A stretch of DNA of 64,000 nucleotides from Salinivibrio kushneri (GTDB lineage Bacteria > Pseudomonadota > Gammaproteobacteria > Enterobacterales > Vibrionaceae): the NCBI RefSeq assembly GCF_027286325.1, contig NZ_CP114588.1, positions 744,001 to 808,000 of the forward strand, written 5' to 3'. Made by a program: the position numbers and the translations under genes. Within the stretch, counting starts at the first letter, position 1. Each line of letters begins with the position of its first letter. Below, one piece after another: positions 11,414 to 22,477 of this stretch. The notes under the pieces are model-generated. The model was given only the letters and a program-made list of their open reading frames with translations, did not search any database and was not told the origin of the DNA.

Positions 11414-12664
11414 TTAATGCGACTCTTCTTCCATCTGCGCGCTATCAACGATGTGGTTTTCGCCCATTTGACGAGGCAGCACCAAGTTAAGCACGATGGC
11501 GACCAAGCCACATAAACTAATGCCTTGTAAGCTGAAATCGCCGATGCCAAAGGCCATCCCGCCGATCCCAAAGACCAAGGTGACGCCGACAATCGCGAGG
11601 TTGCGCGAGTCGTGAAGGTCTACTTGATTGCGAATCAAGGTATTAAGACCCACAGTGGCGATAGAGCCAAATAATAGGATCATAATGCCGCCCATCACCG
11701 GTAAAGGAATGGTCAGTAGCAGTGCTCCCAGTTTACCCACAAACGCCAGCACAATGGCGGTGATCGCCGCGTAGGTCATAATTTTAGGGTTAAATGCTTT
11801 GGTGAGCATCACCGCGCCGGTGACTTCACTGTAAGTCGTATTCGGTGGAGCGCCAAACATGGAGGCCGCGATAGTGGCCGCGCCGTCACCTGCCATGGTG
11901 CGGTGCAGACCGGGCTTTTTCAGGTAGTCTTTACGAGTGACATTAGAAATCGCCAGCATATCGCCCACATGTTCCACCGCGGGCGCAATGGCCACGGGGA
12001 TCATAAATAAAATGGCGTTGATGTTAAATTCTGGCAAGGTAAAGGCGGGCATCATCAACCAGCTAGCATTGGCCACCTGGGTAAAATCGACAATTCCCAT
12101 CACCAGGCTTGCCACATAGCCAACCGCAATACCGGCCATAATTGGAACCAGTTTGAAAAAGCCCTTGGCAAAGACACTGACCGCAATGGTGGTTAGCAGT
12201 GACAGTAAAGCGATCCAGATAGCGATATCCCCGGCGATGAGTTGCTCGCTGCCGTCGCCACTTTTACCCAGCGCCATATTGACGGCGGTGGGCGCCAGGC
12301 CAAGTCCAATCACCATAATCACAGGGCCTACCACCACGGGAGGAAGCAATTTGTGAATAATGTCTACGCCTTTCACGCGAATAATGGCACCCATGATGAG
12401 GTAGATAACCCCGGCGGCCATCAGCCCACCCATGGTGGCAGGAATACCGAAATTGTTAACGCCGTACAGAATGGGAGCAATAAAGGCAAAAGAAGAGGCG
12501 AGAAAAATAGGAACAGAGCGGCGGGTAATAACTTGAAAGATTAGGGTACCTATTCCGGCACCAAAGAGTGCGACGTTGGGATCGAGCCCGGTTAACAGCG
12601 GCACTAACACCAAGGCTCCAAATGCGACGAACAGCATTTGTGCCCCTTGTAAAACTTGCATCAT
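11414..12664 (-). CDS. uraA: Uracil:proton symporter UraA
   Basis: 416 residues, hydrophobic throughout, NCS2 (nucleobase:cation symporter-2) family. Imports uracil across the inner membrane. The transport-site motifs AIAPAVEHVGDMLAIS and GAPPNTTYSEVTGA place it in the UraA/PyrP branch rather than the xanthine/urate branch. The ATG at 12664 is preceded by a very strong site GGAGGTGA seven bases upstream, which decides between it and the ATG immediately after it. Converges with gltX. Confidence 0.93.
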   Translation of the reverse strand: MMQVLQGAQMLFVAFGALVLVPLLTGLDPNVALFGAGIGTLIFQVITRRSVPIFLASSFAFIAPILYGVNNFGIPATMGGLMAAGVIYLIMGAIIRVKGVDIIHKLLPPVVVGPVIMVIGLGLAPTAVNMALGKSGDGSEQLIAGDIAIWIALLSLLTTIAVSVFAKGFFKLVPIMAGIAVGYVASLVMGIVDFTQVANASWLMMPAFTLPEFNINAILFMIPVAIAPAVEHVGDMLAISNVTRKDYLKKPGLHRTMAGDGAATIAASMFGAPPNTTYSEVTGAVMLTKAFNPKIMTYAAITAIVLAFVGKLGALLLTIPLPVMGGIMILLFGSIATVGLNTLIRNQVDLHDSRNLAIVGVTLVFGIGGMAFGIGDFSLQGISLCGLVAIVLNLVLPRQMGENHIVDSAQMEEESH

Positions 12665-12955
12665 GATCTCACCTCCGAAAAAAATCGCGCAATGCTAGCA
12701 CAAAGCGTTTCTGTGATTCCTGTCATGTTTTTAAATGTGAGATCGATAGCAAATAAATGATGTAACGGATTTCATCGTAAGGGACGGGAACAGACTTTGT
12801 GCGTTATCGATATCTGCTTTTGGGGGACGCCGGCAGTGGACGAGGAGACAATAACTTTATCGTGTTTGCGTTATCTTTTTTACCATTAAGGATTGCTGAA
12901 CCTAGAGCTGTCAGCTTATGATCGCTGGAATCCCATTTATCCATGTGGAAAAACT

Positions 12956-14128
12956 ATGAATCGATTTGTGTTGGCCTTCATTGCCTGTTTATGGTTGCCT
13001 AGCGCGCTGGCAAACGACCTTTATCACGCCAGCATTCCGCTTGATAATGGCGCGCAAACGTCCCAACAAGCGGCAAAAAGACAAGGGCTAAGTGCCGTAC
13101 TGACCAAGGTGTCCGGCAAGCGAAACCTGTCAAACAACCCGGCAGTTAAACAAGCGCTGCAAGAGGTAGATAGCTTAATCACTCAGCTCGGTTACGGTGA
13201 GCGTGATCAAGGGGCGGATGGCGCTACACAGCGCACATTAGAAGTCGGGTTTGACAGCCAACAGGTGCACGACATACTGCGCAAAGCAGGGCTCCCTTTG
13301 TGGGGAAGCCCACGCCCATCGGTGCTGGTGTGGCTGGTGGATGACCGCGGTGCGGAGCGGCAAATTATTTGGGAGCAAAGTGAGCGCCCAGTGATAGATA
13401 AGCTGCGTGAGGCAGCGGCATTGCGTGGGTTACCTGTTCTGATCCCTGTGGGTGATTTTGATGACCTGATGGCGATTTCGAGCAGTGATTTGTGGGGCGG
13501 GTTTATCCAACCGGTCGAACAAGCCAGTGAGCGTTACCAGCCAGACGGCATTGTGATTGCCAAACTGACCGATCAAGGTATTCGCTGGCAGCTTTTCCCT
13601 GATGCAAACCAAATGCAAACCAATCAAACCCGTGGGCAGGCAAGCGATGCCACCACAATGATTCACTCACTGGCCGATTATTACGCGGAGCAAACTGGCG
13701 TTATCCTTGATCAAAACGAAGACAGCGCGTCTGTCGTGATCGCGGTCGGTGGTATTAATAACGGCAATGATTATGTCGCACTCGAGAAAACACTGGCAAA
13801 CCTAAATGCGGTACAAGGTGTACATTTACGCCAGCTTAATGATGACACCCTGGTATTCGATGCGCAGTTGGCCGCGTCACAGCAAGCACTGATTAAAGAG
13901 CTAACCGCCAACCGAGAAGTGCGCTTAATGACCTCTCAGGAGCAAGAGGCTTATACCGCAAACACATCGCCAACCGCCAGCGATGCGCAACATACCACAC
14001 AGACAGCTGTTGAGCTGGAACAAGATGAGAAGGCGGGCGAACAGGGGGAGAGCAACAGCACACAAACGGCTGCTCCCGAGCCACAACCGTCGGCGGAGAA
14101 GCGTCTGTGGTTTGTTTGGCAGTCGTAA
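12956..14128 (+). CDS. DUF2066 family exported protein
   Basis: 390 residues with a cleavable signal peptide (MNRFVLAFIACLWLPSALA then NDLY). The body matches DUF2066, a periplasmic family of unknown function: LSAVLTKVSGKRNLSNNP, then FDSQQVHDILRKAGLPLWG, SVLVWLVDDRGAERQII and GIVIAKL. The C-terminal 70 residues are Glu/Gln/Ser/Thr-rich and probably disordered, ending unusually in WFVWQS. An upstream in-frame start at 12893 has no signal peptide and was not used. Divergent from uraA; the 290-base spacer holds both promoters. Confidence 0.8.
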   Translation: MNRFVLAFIACLWLPSALANDLYHASIPLDNGAQTSQQAAKRQGLSAVLTKVSGKRNLSNNPAVKQALQEVDSLITQLGYGERDQGADGATQRTLEVGFDSQQVHDILRKAGLPLWGSPRPSVLVWLVDDRGAERQIIWEQSERPVIDKLREAAALRGLPVLIPVGDFDDLMAISSSDLWGGFIQPVEQASERYQPDGIVIAKLTDQGIRWQLFPDANQMQTNQTRGQASDATTMIHSLADYYAEQTGVILDQNEDSASVVIAVGGINNGNDYVALEKTLANLNAVQGVHLRQLNDDTLVFDAQLAASQQALIKELTANREVRLMTSQEQEAYTANTSPTASDAQHTTQTAVELEQDEKAGEQGESNSTQTAAPEPQPSAEKRLWFVWQS

Positions 14129-14152
14129 GGCTTGCCCAATCACGGCACCCAA

Positions 14153-14183
14153 AAAAAGGCTAGCCTACACGGCTAGCCTTTTT
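14153..14183. terminator. Bidirectional terminator, DUF2066 gene / SYLF lipoprotein gene
   Basis: AAAAAGGCTAGCC (14153-14165) pairs perfectly with GGCTAGCCTTTTT (14171-14183) around a five-base loop. Confidence 0.9.
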
Positions 14184-14243
14184 GATGGGTCTGTCCCGTC
14201 CTGAAATACGTTGACAGCTTTTATTCTCAGTCCCCGTCAGCAA

Positions 14244-14822
14244 TTACCAGCTGGCAGGGGAGAACTGCTGTCCAGCCAGCGCAGCTTCAACCATTAACCC
14301 CCCTTTGGCGTGGGTAAACACCGTGAGCCCATTCACGTAGTAAGCCCGCGATTGACGATTGCTGGCGAAGGCTGAGGTGCCAGAGGTGCCAGTTTGCGCG
14401 GATGCTCCTTCCGTTAGTGCGGTGGCTGACGCTTGCGCACCGAGTTCCACTTGCCCTTGCATAAAGCGGTCGTACGCTGTTTTATCTTTAAAGAAAACAA
14501 TTTCACTGAACGCTTGGCCGCCAAAGGTCAGCCCGACTGATACCTGTTTGAGCTCTGCGGCACTGACCGGCGCATTTTGGCGATATACGACGCCCTTACC
14601 ATAGGCACCGCCTACCCAAAAGCCCCCTTTGCCGACAGAAGGAAAGACGGCATAGCCGTAGGCGTTATCAAAGAAAGGTTGGGTTTGTGGGTACTGCTTA
14701 AACTGTTCGCGCGCGAGGTTGGCTTGACGCACCTGATCTTGCTGCGAGCTGGTCGCGCAACCGGTCAATGCCGTCAATGCGACAATGACCAACGCAAACC
14801 AGCGGTGAGAACGACGTAACAT
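14244..14822 (-). CDS. SYLF (YSC84-related, DUF500) domain lipoprotein
   Basis: 192 residues starting MLRRSHRWFALVIVALTALTGCATSS; the lipobox LTGC marks a lipoprotein with mature Cys at about residue 22. The body matches the SYLF family: AYGYAVFPSVGKGGFWVGGAYGKGVVY, then VSVGLTFGGQAFSEIVFFKD and a final VFTHAKGGLMVEAALAGQ. SYLF domains bind lipids in eukaryotes; the bacterial role is unclear, perhaps envelope-related. Just downstream of lnt, whose product acylates lipoproteins, on the same strand with a 72-base gap. Confidence 0.85.
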   Translation of the reverse strand: MLRRSHRWFALVIVALTALTGCATSSQQDQVRQANLAREQFKQYPQTQPFFDNAYGYAVFPSVGKGGFWVGGAYGKGVVYRQNAPVSAAELKQVSVGLTFGGQAFSEIVFFKDKTAYDRFMQGQVELGAQASATALTEGASAQTGTSGTSAFASNRQSRAYYVNGLTVFTHAKGGLMVEAALAGQQFSPASW

Positions 14823-14894
14823 GGTTATCTCCTTATGGCTTAATCTAAATGACCAAAAGCACAATCAGGTTACGTCAGTCTCTTGCTGGCAATG

Positions 14895-16460
14895 TCAGAG
14901 GTTTGTTGAGATTTTGCTTGGCTTACGGGTATCGCGACGCCAGACAATGACGCCCAGACCGCCACTGATCATGACCCAAAGCCACAGCGGCGTATTGCCC
15001 CATTGACGATAAGGCGTGATGCCTTCCGTTCTGGTTATTTGCGTGGTCAGCACCTGAGTTTCAAACTGGGGTAGCGTCGCTTGGAGCTTGCCGTGCTCAT
15101 CCACCAAGGCAGTAACGCCGTTATTGGTGGCCCGTATCACTGGTAAGCCAAATTCAAGTGCGCGCATTCGTGCAATTTCAAGGTGTTGCCAGGGGCCAAT
15201 CGAGCGACCAAACCACGCATCATTCGATAGCGTAATAATGGCGTCGCTGCCCGCGTTCAAGTTGTCGCGGATTTGCGCGGGAAAGGCTATTTCATAACAA
15301 AGCGCGGTAATGTAGTCCCAGCCGTTGGCAGGCAGCGCGGGCTGAATCGGCTCGCCCGGTGAAAATGATGACATCGGCAGATTAAACAGCGGCGCGAGCG
15401 GGCGTAATAGCGCCTCAAAGGGGACAAACTCGCCAAACGGTAGCAAATGATGCTTGCTGTATTGGGTAGGCGCTGGATAGCGATATTCCGGAGTGCCTGC
15501 GCCCAGTGCCAGTACATTGTTAAAGTACGCGCCCTGTTCATTTTGGTCGAGTGCGCCAGTGATCACCGTGGTTTGGTTATGCTTGGCAGCTTGATCAAGT
15601 TGAGAGAAAAAGCGGGGCAGTTCGCGCTCTAGTGCGGGAACGGCAGCTTCTGGCCAAATAATGACATCACTGTCCCAATGCTGGCGGGTGAAATCCAGGT
15701 ACTTCATCAGCGTTGGCCAGCGTTGATCGGGGCGCCATTTCAGCGCTTGCGGTACATTGCCTTGAATTAACGAAATTTGCTGCTGTTGGTCGGTTTTTGT
15801 TACCCATTGAATCGTACCCAGGCCATAGCTGACCGCGACCAGCCCTAATCCTGCGGCAATGGCGCGATGACGTACTTTTCCTCGCCAATGTCCCCAGCGA
15901 GGCGTGATGCTCGCGAGCAGGCCAGCCAGTACGGCCAAGACAAGCGTGATCCCCTGTACCCCGAGCACCGGGGCAATGCCAGCCAGTGGGCTGTCGATTT
16001 GGCTGTAACCAGGCCATAGCCAAGGGAAGCCGGTAAACACCCAGCCTCGAAGCCAATCAATCACCAGCCATAGCGCGGGGGCGAGAAGAACCCACTTGAT
16101 ACCGGGCTGGCGAATGGGCAGTTTGTTGAGCAATGCGCTAAATAACGCCGGGTAGAGGGAGAGGTAAGCAATCAGCAATGCCATTAACGACAAGCCGGCA
16201 ATGGCAGGCATGCCGCCAAAATGATCGATGCTGACGTAAACCCAGCTAACGCCAGTGGTAAATTGGCCGAGCCCCCAGCAGAATCCTAGCCAAGCACTGC
16301 GCTTGGGCGAGGCGGTTTGTAACAGGGTGAATAAGCCCCACAAAGCAACCAGCATAAATGGCCAGTACGAGAAGGGGGAAAAGGCAAGGGTGGCGGAGGC
16401 ACCAAAAGCGGCAGCCAGTAATGACTGCCCACTTTGGTATAAACGGTTAGGCGTTTTCAC
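14895..16460 (-). CDS. lnt: Apolipoprotein N-acyltransferase
   Basis: 521 residues. Adds the third acyl chain to the N-terminal Cys of lipoproteins in the inner membrane. Several hydrophobic segments are followed by a periplasmic nitrilase-like domain with the catalytic triad: Glu in IIWPEAAVP (about 270), Lys in [12 protein letters not shown] (about 336) and Cys in ALCYEIAFP (about 388), close to E. coli numbering, plus a final membrane helix. Its start overlaps the end of corC by 14 bases, so the two are probably co-translated. Confidence 0.96.
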   Translation of the reverse strand: MKTPNRLYQSGQSLLAAAFGASATLAFSPFSYWPFMLVALWGLFTLLQTASPKRSAWLGFCWGLGQFTTGVSWVYVSIDHFGGMPAIAGLSLMALLIAYLSLYPALFSALLNKLPIRQPGIKWVLLAPALWLVIDWLRGWVFTGFPWLWPGYSQIDSPLAGIAPVLGVQGITLVLAVLAGLLASITPRWGHWRGKVRHRAIAAGLGLVAVSYGLGTIQWVTKTDQQQQISLIQGNVPQALKWRPDQRWPTLMKYLDFTRQHWDSDVIIWPEAAVPALERELPRFFSQLDQAAKHNQTTVITGALDQNEQGAYFNNVLALGAGTPEYRYPAPTQYSKHHLLPFGEFVPFEALLRPLAPLFNLPMSSFSPGEPIQPALPANGWDYITALCYEIAFPAQIRDNLNAGSDAIITLSNDAWFGRSIGPWQHLEIARMRALEFGLPVIRATNNGVTALVDEHGKLQATLPQFETQVLTTQITRTEGITPYRQWGNTPLWLWVMISGGLGVIVWRRDTRKPSKISTNL

Positions 16461-17319
16461 TGTTAACTTCGCTACTGTCTGGGATAGTGACTTGTAGCTG
16501 AATGATACGACGACTATCGGCAGCCGTCACTTTAAAGTGATAATCACCAATGTCGACTTCTTCACCGCGATCAGGGAGATGGCCAAAGCTGGTCATCACC
16601 AGACCACCGATGGTGTCCACCACATCATCTTGGAATTGGGCGCCAAAATGCTCATTAAAGTCTTCCAAGGTCGTCAGGGCTTTGACCGAGAACGTATGAC
16701 GGCTGAGCTGGCGGATTTCCTGCTCCTCTTCGTCGTCGTACTCGTCTTCGATCTCACCGACGATCTCTTCGAGAATGTCTTCAATGGTCACAACCCCTGA
16801 CACGCCCCCGAACTCATCAATGACAATCGCCATGTGGTAGCGCTCTTCTTGGAACTCTTTGAGCAAACGATCGACGCGTTTACTCTCAGGCACCACCACC
16901 ACGGGGCGTAACACTTTTTCGATGTCAAAGTCTTCGGCATCTGGGCGCAGATAGCGCAACAAATCTTTCGCAAGCAAAATGCCTTCAACATGGTCTTTGT
17001 CATCACTGATCACAGGATAACGAGAGTGTTGGGCATCAATAATAATATTAATGATCGCTTCCAATGACTGCGATCGTTCAACGATTACCATCTGCGAACG
17101 GGGTATCATGATATCTCTCACACGCATGTCAGAGATTTGCATCACACCTTCCAGCATGTCCCGTGTGTCGTGATCGATCAGGGCGTTTTGCTCTGAGTCT
17201 CGGAACACGTCCACCAGCTCTTGTCTGTCTTTTGGATCAGCTTGGAAAAACTGACCCAGCCGTTCGAAGAAGGTCTTCCTACTCGGACCGTCTGAGTTTT
17301 GCGAATTATCGTCGTTCAT
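16447..17319 (-). CDS. corC: CorC/YbeX CBS-domain protein
   Basis: 290 residues. Two CBS repeats (about residues 68-190, beginning [13 protein letters not shown] and ending [21 protein letters not shown]) followed by the C-terminal CorC_HlyC domain ([15 protein letters not shown]). There is no N-terminal membrane domain, so this is the short soluble form. Linked to magnesium/cobalt efflux and, through its operon, to ribosome metabolism; the exact role is unsettled. Lies between ybeY and lnt as in E. coli. Confidence 0.93.
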   Translation of the reverse strand: MNDDNSQNSDGPSRKTFFERLGQFFQADPKDRQELVDVFRDSEQNALIDHDTRDMLEGVMQISDMRVRDIMIPRSQMVIVERSQSLEAIINIIIDAQHSRYPVISDDKDHVEGILLAKDLLRYLRPDAEDFDIEKVLRPVVVVPESKRVDRLLKEFQEERYHMAIVIDEFGGVSGVVTIEDILEEIVGEIEDEYDDEEEQEIRQLSRHTFSVKALTTLEDFNEHFGAQFQDDVVDTIGGLVMTSFGHLPDRGEEVDIGDYHFKVTAADSRRIIQLQVTIPDSSEVNSENA

Positions 17320-17337
17320 TCAGTTTCATTCAGTTAG

Positions 17338-17808
17338 TTAACGCTCGACGAAGTCGTTAGCATAAGGGTCACTGACCCCCATAGCGGCGAGAAGCTCTCG
17401 CTCCAGCGCCTCCATTTGCTCGGCTTCATCATCCTCAATATGGTCGTAACCCAGTAAGTGTAAGCTACCATGGACAACCATATGTGCCCAATGATCCATC
17501 AGTGCTTTACCTTGTTGTTGTGCTTCTTGTTCAACAACTTGGCGACACACGACTAAATCACCGAGTAAATCAATCTCCACCCCAGGAGGGGCATCAAACG
17601 GAAAAGATAACACATTTGTGGGTTTATCTTTGCCGCGATAATCGCGATTAAGGCTTTGGCTCTCGCCCTCATCGACGATGCGTATCGTCACTTCTGCTTG
17701 GGGCCGAGCGGTGCGCACGGCCTGTTCAAACCAAGCTTGGAGCTGATCGTCACTGGGCAAGCCTTGTTCGTTCTCACAGGCAATTTGCACATCGACATAG
17801 TAGCTCAT
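17338..17808 (-). CDS. ybeY: Endoribonuclease YbeY
   Basis: 156 residues. Metal-dependent RNase needed for 16S rRNA 3'-end maturation and ribosome quality control. The zinc site is the motif [15 protein letters not shown], an exact H-x3-H-x5-H pattern. The upstream [19 protein letters not shown] is also typical. Its start overlaps the end of ybeZ by four bases (ATGA), a sign of coupled translation. Confidence 0.96.
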   Translation of the reverse strand: MSYYVDVQIACENEQGLPSDDQLQAWFEQAVRTARPQAEVTIRIVDEGESQSLNRDYRGKDKPTNVLSFPFDAPPGVEIDLLGDLVVCRQVVEQEAQQQGKALMDHWAHMVVHGSLHLLGYDHIEDDEAEQMEALERELLAAMGVSDPYANDFVER

Positions 17809-18890
17809 GACGGATCCTGTGAGTTAGTGGTGGCAGGCTGCGCAGCAACTTGCTGGGCTTCACGTGCTTCTCTGCGACGTGCCTCGGCCTCTTTACGGGC
17901 TTTGGCGTCTTCCGCTTCCCATTTGTCGTACGCTTGAACAATGCGGGTGACTACATGGTGGCGGACGACATCATCCGCTTGGAAAAAATGGAAGCTAATT
18001 TCGTTAACGTCCGCGAGCACTTCAATCGCATGGCGCAGGCCTGAGCGCGCATTGCGCGGTAAGTCGACCTGGGTCACGTCACCGGTGATCACTGCCCGTG
18101 AATTAAAGCCAATCCGCGTCAAGAACATCTTCATCTGCTCGACTGTGGTGTTCTGGCTCTCATCCAAGATAATAAAGGCATCGTTCAAGGTTCGGCCACG
18201 CATATAAGCAAGAGGTGCCACCTCGATCACGTTACGATCGATCAATTTCTCGACCCGTTCAAAGCCGAGCATTTCAAATAGCGCATCGTAAAGCGGACGC
18301 AAGTAGGGGTCGACCTTTTGGCTCAAGTCACCGGGCAAAAAGCCTAGCTTTTCACCGGCTTCAACCGCAGGACGGGTCAGGAGGATACGACGGATCTCTT
18401 GACGCTCAAGCGCATCAACCGCAGCCGCGACAGCAAGGTAGGTTTTACCCGTCCCCGCAGGGCCGATACCAAAGGTGATGTCATGGTTGACCATGTTGGC
18501 GATATACTGCGCTTGGTTGGGCGTACGCGGTTTAATCACCCCTTTTTTGGTCTTGATGTTGATTTCTTTACCGTAAGGAATGCTCGACTCGGTGTTTTGC
18601 TCCAACACGCCCGACTCTTTGATCGCCAAATGAATCGCTTCGGGCTCAATGTCTGGAGAGCTGCCACGCACGGGGGCAGTGTCGACGTATAAGCGCTTTA
18701 AAATATCGACCGCGGCATTGGCTGTATGGGGTTTACCCATCACAGTAAATGCATTGTGGCGGTGGCTAATTTCAACACCCAAGCGGCGCTCAAGCTGTTT
18801 GATATTATCGTCAAACGGGCCACATAAGTTGGCAAGACGGGTGTTGTCGGCAGGTTCTAGGTTCAGGTCAAGAGAGATGATTTTAGACAA
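17805..18890 (-). CDS. ybeZ: PhoH-like ATPase YbeZ
   Basis: 361 residues. N-terminal KH-like region, then a PhoH ATPase domain with Walker [12 protein letters not shown] (about residue 142) and Walker [11 protein letters not shown]. Works with YbeY in RNA metabolism. The C terminus is a 35-residue Glu/Ala/Arg-rich tail, probably helical or disordered. It is 54 bases after miaB, with a GC-rich hairpin between. Confidence 0.95.
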   Translation of the reverse strand: MSKIISLDLNLEPADNTRLANLCGPFDDNIKQLERRLGVEISHRHNAFTVMGKPHTANAAVDILKRLYVDTAPVRGSSPDIEPEAIHLAIKESGVLEQNTESSIPYGKEINIKTKKGVIKPRTPNQAQYIANMVNHDITFGIGPAGTGKTYLAVAAAVDALERQEIRRILLTRPAVEAGEKLGFLPGDLSQKVDPYLRPLYDALFEMLGFERVEKLIDRNVIEVAPLAYMRGRTLNDAFIILDESQNTTVEQMKMFLTRIGFNSRAVITGDVTQVDLPRNARSGLRHAIEVLADVNEISFHFFQADDVVRHHVVTRIVQAYDKWEAEDAKARKEAEARRREAREAQQVAAQPATTNSQDPS

Positions 18891-18905
18891 GATTATCCTC
18901 GCTTT

Positions 18906-18927
18906 CGGCGCCGGTTAGCCGGCGCCG
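18906..18927. repeat. Perfect GC-rich hairpin between miaB and ybeZ
   Basis: CGGCGCCGG (18906-18914) pairs with CCGGCGCCG (18919-18927) around a four-base loop. There is no T-run on either side, so it is more likely an RNA-processing or stability element inside the operon than a terminator. Confidence 0.5.
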
Positions 18928-18944
18928 TTGAATTGATGAACGCG

Positions 18945-20369
18945 TTATGGCGTGAAAACACCAACACCAAGCTCGTTTTCGTTGCGCGTCTTCGCCATGA
19001 TTTCGGTTGGCGAGACGGCGACACGCAAGTCCATATCTTTTTCGGTACGAACCAGCTCGCCGCGCAGCGAGTTTGGCATCACTTCGGTTATTTTGACGTC
19101 AACAAATTGGCCAATCAAATCGACAGAGCCTTCAAAGTTGACCACTCGGTTGTTCTCGGTACGACCACGCAACTCCATCAGATTTTTGCGTGATGGGCCT
19201 TCAACCAAGATACGTTGTTCGGTATCCAGCATCATGCGTGAATAGCGCATGGCTTGGCTGTTCACTTGTTGTTGCAAGCGGTACAAGCGCTCTTTTTTCA
19301 CTTGCTCTGGGGTATCGTCAGGCATATCGGCAGCCGGCGTGCCTGGACGAGACGAGTAAACAAAGCTAAAGCTCATATCGAAATCGACATCTTTAATCAA
19401 TTTCATGGTTGCTTCAAAATCTTGCTCGGTTTCACCCGGGAAGCCCACGATAAAGTCAGAGCTGATGGTGATATCCGGACGCGCCTGACGCAATTTACGG
19501 ATTTTTGATTTGTACTCAATCGCCGTGTGCGGGCGTTTCATCATGGTCAAAATCCGATCTGAGCCGCTTTGTACCGGCAGGTGCAAGAAGCTTGCAACCT
19601 CAGGGGTATCACGATACACCTCAATGATATCATCGGTAAATTCCACCGGATGGCTGGTGGTGTAACGGATACGGTCAATACCATCAATGGCCGCGACATA
19701 ACGCAGCAGCTCCGCAAACGTGCACACATCACCGTCATGAGTGTCGCCGCGGTAGGCGTTCACGTTTTGTCCCAACAAGTTAACTTCACGCACACCTTGT
19801 TCGGCCAGCTGTGCAATTTCGAACAATACGTCATCGAGCGGGCGGCTGACTTCTTCACCACGGGTGTAAGGAACCACGCAGAACGTACAGTATTTTGAGC
19901 AGCCTTCCATAATTGAGACGAAGGCGGTTGGCCCTTCTGCGCGGGGCTCTGGCAGACGATCGAATTTTTCGATCTCTGGGAACGTAATGTCCATCACTGG
20001 TGCATGATCCGAGCGTGACTGCTTGATCATCTCTGGCAGGCGGTGCAAGGTCTGTGGACCAAAAATCACATCTACAAAAGGCGCACGCTCACGAATATGG
20101 TCACCTTCTTGGGTTGCCACACAGCCACCGACGCCGATCACCAGCTCTGGGTTTTTGTCTTTGAGGGTTTTCCAACGCCCGAGTTGATGGAATACCTTTT
20201 CTTGTGCCTTTTCTCGAATCGAGCAAGTATTGAGAAGGAGAACATCTGCGTCTTCTGGTTGTTCGGTCAGCTCATAGCCACCGGCAGAATTGAGCAGATC
20301 TGCCATTTTGGATGAGTCATACTCATTCATTTGGCAACCCCAGGTTTTGATCAGCAGTTTCTTAGCCAT
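18945..20369 (-). CDS. miaB: tRNA-2-methylthio-N6-isopentenyladenosine synthase MiaB
   Basis: 474 residues. Radical-SAM methylthiotransferase that modifies A37 of tRNAs reading UNN codons. N-terminal UPF0004 domain with cluster Cys12 (TWGCQMNEY) and two more ([16 protein letters not shown]), the radical-SAM motif [15 protein letters not shown] at about 157-171, and a C-terminal TRAM domain. First gene of the leftward miaB-ybeZ-ybeY-corC-lnt run and divergent from ubiF. Confidence 0.97.
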   Translation of the reverse strand: MAKKLLIKTWGCQMNEYDSSKMADLLNSAGGYELTEQPEDADVLLLNTCSIREKAQEKVFHQLGRWKTLKDKNPELVIGVGGCVATQEGDHIRERAPFVDVIFGPQTLHRLPEMIKQSRSDHAPVMDITFPEIEKFDRLPEPRAEGPTAFVSIMEGCSKYCTFCVVPYTRGEEVSRPLDDVLFEIAQLAEQGVREVNLLGQNVNAYRGDTHDGDVCTFAELLRYVAAIDGIDRIRYTTSHPVEFTDDIIEVYRDTPEVASFLHLPVQSGSDRILTMMKRPHTAIEYKSKIRKLRQARPDITISSDFIVGFPGETEQDFEATMKLIKDVDFDMSFSFVYSSRPGTPAADMPDDTPEQVKKERLYRLQQQVNSQAMRYSRMMLDTEQRILVEGPSRKNLMELRGRTENNRVVNFEGSVDLIGQFVDVKITEVMPNSLRGELVRTEKDMDLRVAVSPTEIMAKTRNENELGVGVFTP

Positions 20370-20652
20370 GTAACTTCACGCTCATTGTTAATCTTATGGA
20401 CGACATTACCCTTTCAAGCTGTATGGTTTTTAATCAGTCAATCAGCTGGGCAAGCCGCGTATTGTACTGCTTTCCAATATCGCTGACCAGATCACAGGTT
20501 CGGAGAAATCACGTCGATCCGGCTAAACGTTTGAGCGAACGCGACAAAGGCCCGCTCGGAAAAGCGAATTTGCCCTCACTTTGATCGGATTGATATCGAA
20601 TTCTCGTTTACCTTCAGTAGAATGCTTGCATCAACGGCACAAAGAGACGGTC

Positions 20653-21813
20653 ATGAATCAATTTGAAGTTATTATAGTCGGCGGTGGCATGGTTGGCGCA
20701 GCGGCGGCACTTGGGCTTGCTCGCCAAGGTCGCCAGGTGGCGTTAATTGAGCGCCAGCCGCCAGCGCCTTTTGAACCTTCACAACCGATGGATTTGCGCG
20801 TTTCGGCGATTTCTCATGCCTCCGTGAGCCTGCTCAAGGATCTCGGTGCGTGGGCCAGTGTTGAAGCCATGCGTGTTTGCCCGTACTGCCGCCTAGAAAC
20901 CTGGGAAGCGGAAGACAGCCGTGTGTGTTTCAGTGCTGACCAACTCGACTTGCCACAATTAGGATATATGGTCGAGAACCGCTTGATTCAACTGGGTCTG
21001 TGGCAACAGTTTGATCGCTTTGACAATTTGCACCTCGTCTCACCGGCCTCGATCACCAACATCACGCAAACAGGCGAACTGCATCAAATTCACTTAGACA
21101 GTGGTGACACTCTGAGTGCCCCTTGGCTTATCGGCGCGGATGGTGCCCACTCCAAAGTGCGAGACTACGCGCAAATAGGCCTTACCAGCTGGGATTATCG
21201 TCAGCATTGTATGCTCATCCATGTCGAAACGGCCGCCCCCCAACAGGACATTACCTGGCAGCAGTTTTTCCCCACCGGGCCGCGCTCGCTGTTGCCGCTT
21301 TGTGGCCACAACGCCTCGCTAGTGTGGTACGACAGCCCAGCGCGAGTTAAACAGTTGTGCCAGCTCAATGCCGAAGAGCTTAAAGCCGAGATAGTGAGCC
21401 ATTTCCCACCTCAAGTGGGCGACGTCACCCCAATCAACTGGGGCGCGTTTCCACTAACACGCCGTCATGCGCAGCAGTACCATCGCAATGGCGTCGTGGT
21501 AATTGGTGATGCCGCCCACACCATCAACCCGCTGGCAGGGCAAGGGGTGAACTTAGGCTTTAAAGACGTTGCCGCATTGCTGGATGCGTGTGCCGATGCG
21601 GGCTCCGAATGGCAAGTGGAGTCAACGTTAAATGCATACGAAAAAGCACGCCGCACCGATAACATGATGATGCAAACCGGGATGGATGTGTTTTATGCCG
21701 CGTTCAGTAACCAAGTGACGCCTTTAAAACTGGCACGTAATGCGGTGTTTAAACTGGCTGAACACAGTGGTCCGGTGAAAAAGCAGGTGTTGAAGTATGC
21801 ACTAGGGCTCTAG
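20653..21813 (+). CDS. ubiF: 2-octaprenyl-3-methyl-6-methoxy-1,4-benzoquinol hydroxylase UbiF
   Basis: 386 residues. FAD monooxygenase of ubiquinone synthesis. Shows the N-terminal FAD motif VIIVGGGMVGAAAALGLA, the middle WLIGADGAHSKVR motif and the third FAD motif VVVIGDAAHTINPLAGQGVNLG. Its position divergent from miaB and beside a Met-Leu-Gln tRNA cluster matches E. coli ubiF, which is why I prefer UbiF over paralogues UbiH/VisC. The start at 20653 is chosen because it precedes the FAD motif directly; an upstream in-frame start at 20581 adds 24 unlikely residues. Confidence 0.9.
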   Translation: MNQFEVIIVGGGMVGAAAALGLARQGRQVALIERQPPAPFEPSQPMDLRVSAISHASVSLLKDLGAWASVEAMRVCPYCRLETWEAEDSRVCFSADQLDLPQLGYMVENRLIQLGLWQQFDRFDNLHLVSPASITNITQTGELHQIHLDSGDTLSAPWLIGADGAHSKVRDYAQIGLTSWDYRQHCMLIHVETAAPQQDITWQQFFPTGPRSLLPLCGHNASLVWYDSPARVKQLCQLNAEELKAEIVSHFPPQVGDVTPINWGAFPLTRRHAQQYHRNGVVVIGDAAHTINPLAGQGVNLGFKDVAALLDACADAGSEWQVESTLNAYEKARRTDNMMMQTGMDVFYAAFSNQVTPLKLARNAVFKLAEHSGPVKKQVLKYALGL

Positions 21814-21834
21814 TCTTGGTGACAAGGAGGTGAA

Positions 21835-22446
21835 ATGACGGGCTACCAGAACATTATTTTTGATATTGGCAATGTGATCGTGCGTTGGTCACCAGAAGAA
21901 ATTATCCGCCTAACGTTGGGGGACGCGGTGGATACACACGCTTATGCCAATCAAATCTTCCAGAGCGATACTTGGCAAGCGCTGAATCGTGGCAGGCTCA
22001 CCGAGGTGCAAGCCAAGCAACGTTTTGCCGATGATACGGCGCTTAGCCCCGCACAACTTGAGGCGCTGTTTTATTACATCAAACAGACTCAAATTTGTCT
22101 TTACGGCAGTGTTGATTTGCTTCGCTCGGCCAAAGAGGCTGGATATGGGGTTTATGCGTTAACCGATAATGTGCGCGAAATCGTGGCGTTCTTAAAACAG
22201 CGCTATGCGTTTTGGTCATTGTTTGATGGTGCCATCGTGTCAGCCGAAGTAGGGTGCTTAAAACCCGACCCCGCCATTTATCAACGCTTGTTAGATGACT
22301 ACCACCTCGACCCAGCTTCTTGTGTGTTTTTGGATGACAGGGTTGCGAACGTCGAGGGTGCCAAAGCGCTCGGCATGGCGGGCATCCCCTTTACCGATGT
22401 ACAGCAAGGTCGCGCAGAACTGGCCAAGCTGGGAATCGTGGTGTAG
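21835..22446 (+). CDS. HAD-superfamily phosphatase, YihX-like
   Basis: 203 residues with all four HAD motifs: I FDIGNVIVRW (Asp10), II ALTDNV, III GCLKPDPAIYQ, and IV VFLDDRVANVEGA. The form DIGNV, with Gly at the position of the second Asp, is typical of YihX-type phosphatases, which hydrolyse alpha-glucose-1-phosphate, but substrate cannot be read from sequence. An AAGGAGG site precedes the start. It sits 21 bases after ubiF, so co-transcription is likely; shares a terminator with the convergent tRNA cluster. Confidence 0.85.
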   Translation: MTGYQNIIFDIGNVIVRWSPEEIIRLTLGDAVDTHAYANQIFQSDTWQALNRGRLTEVQAKQRFADDTALSPAQLEALFYYIKQTQICLYGSVDLLRSAKEAGYGVYALTDNVREIVAFLKQRYAFWSLFDGAIVSAEVGCLKPDPAIYQRLLDDYHLDPASCVFLDDRVANVEGAKALGMAGIPFTDVQQGRAELAKLGIVV

Positions 22447-22477
22447 TGGATGCGGTAAACATGAGCTTCTAAACGCA

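Noticed and set aside
12850..12880. Possible PurR box between uraA and the DUF2066 gene (ACGCAAAC word)
   Set aside because: Only one half matches; the other half of the palindrome is absent.
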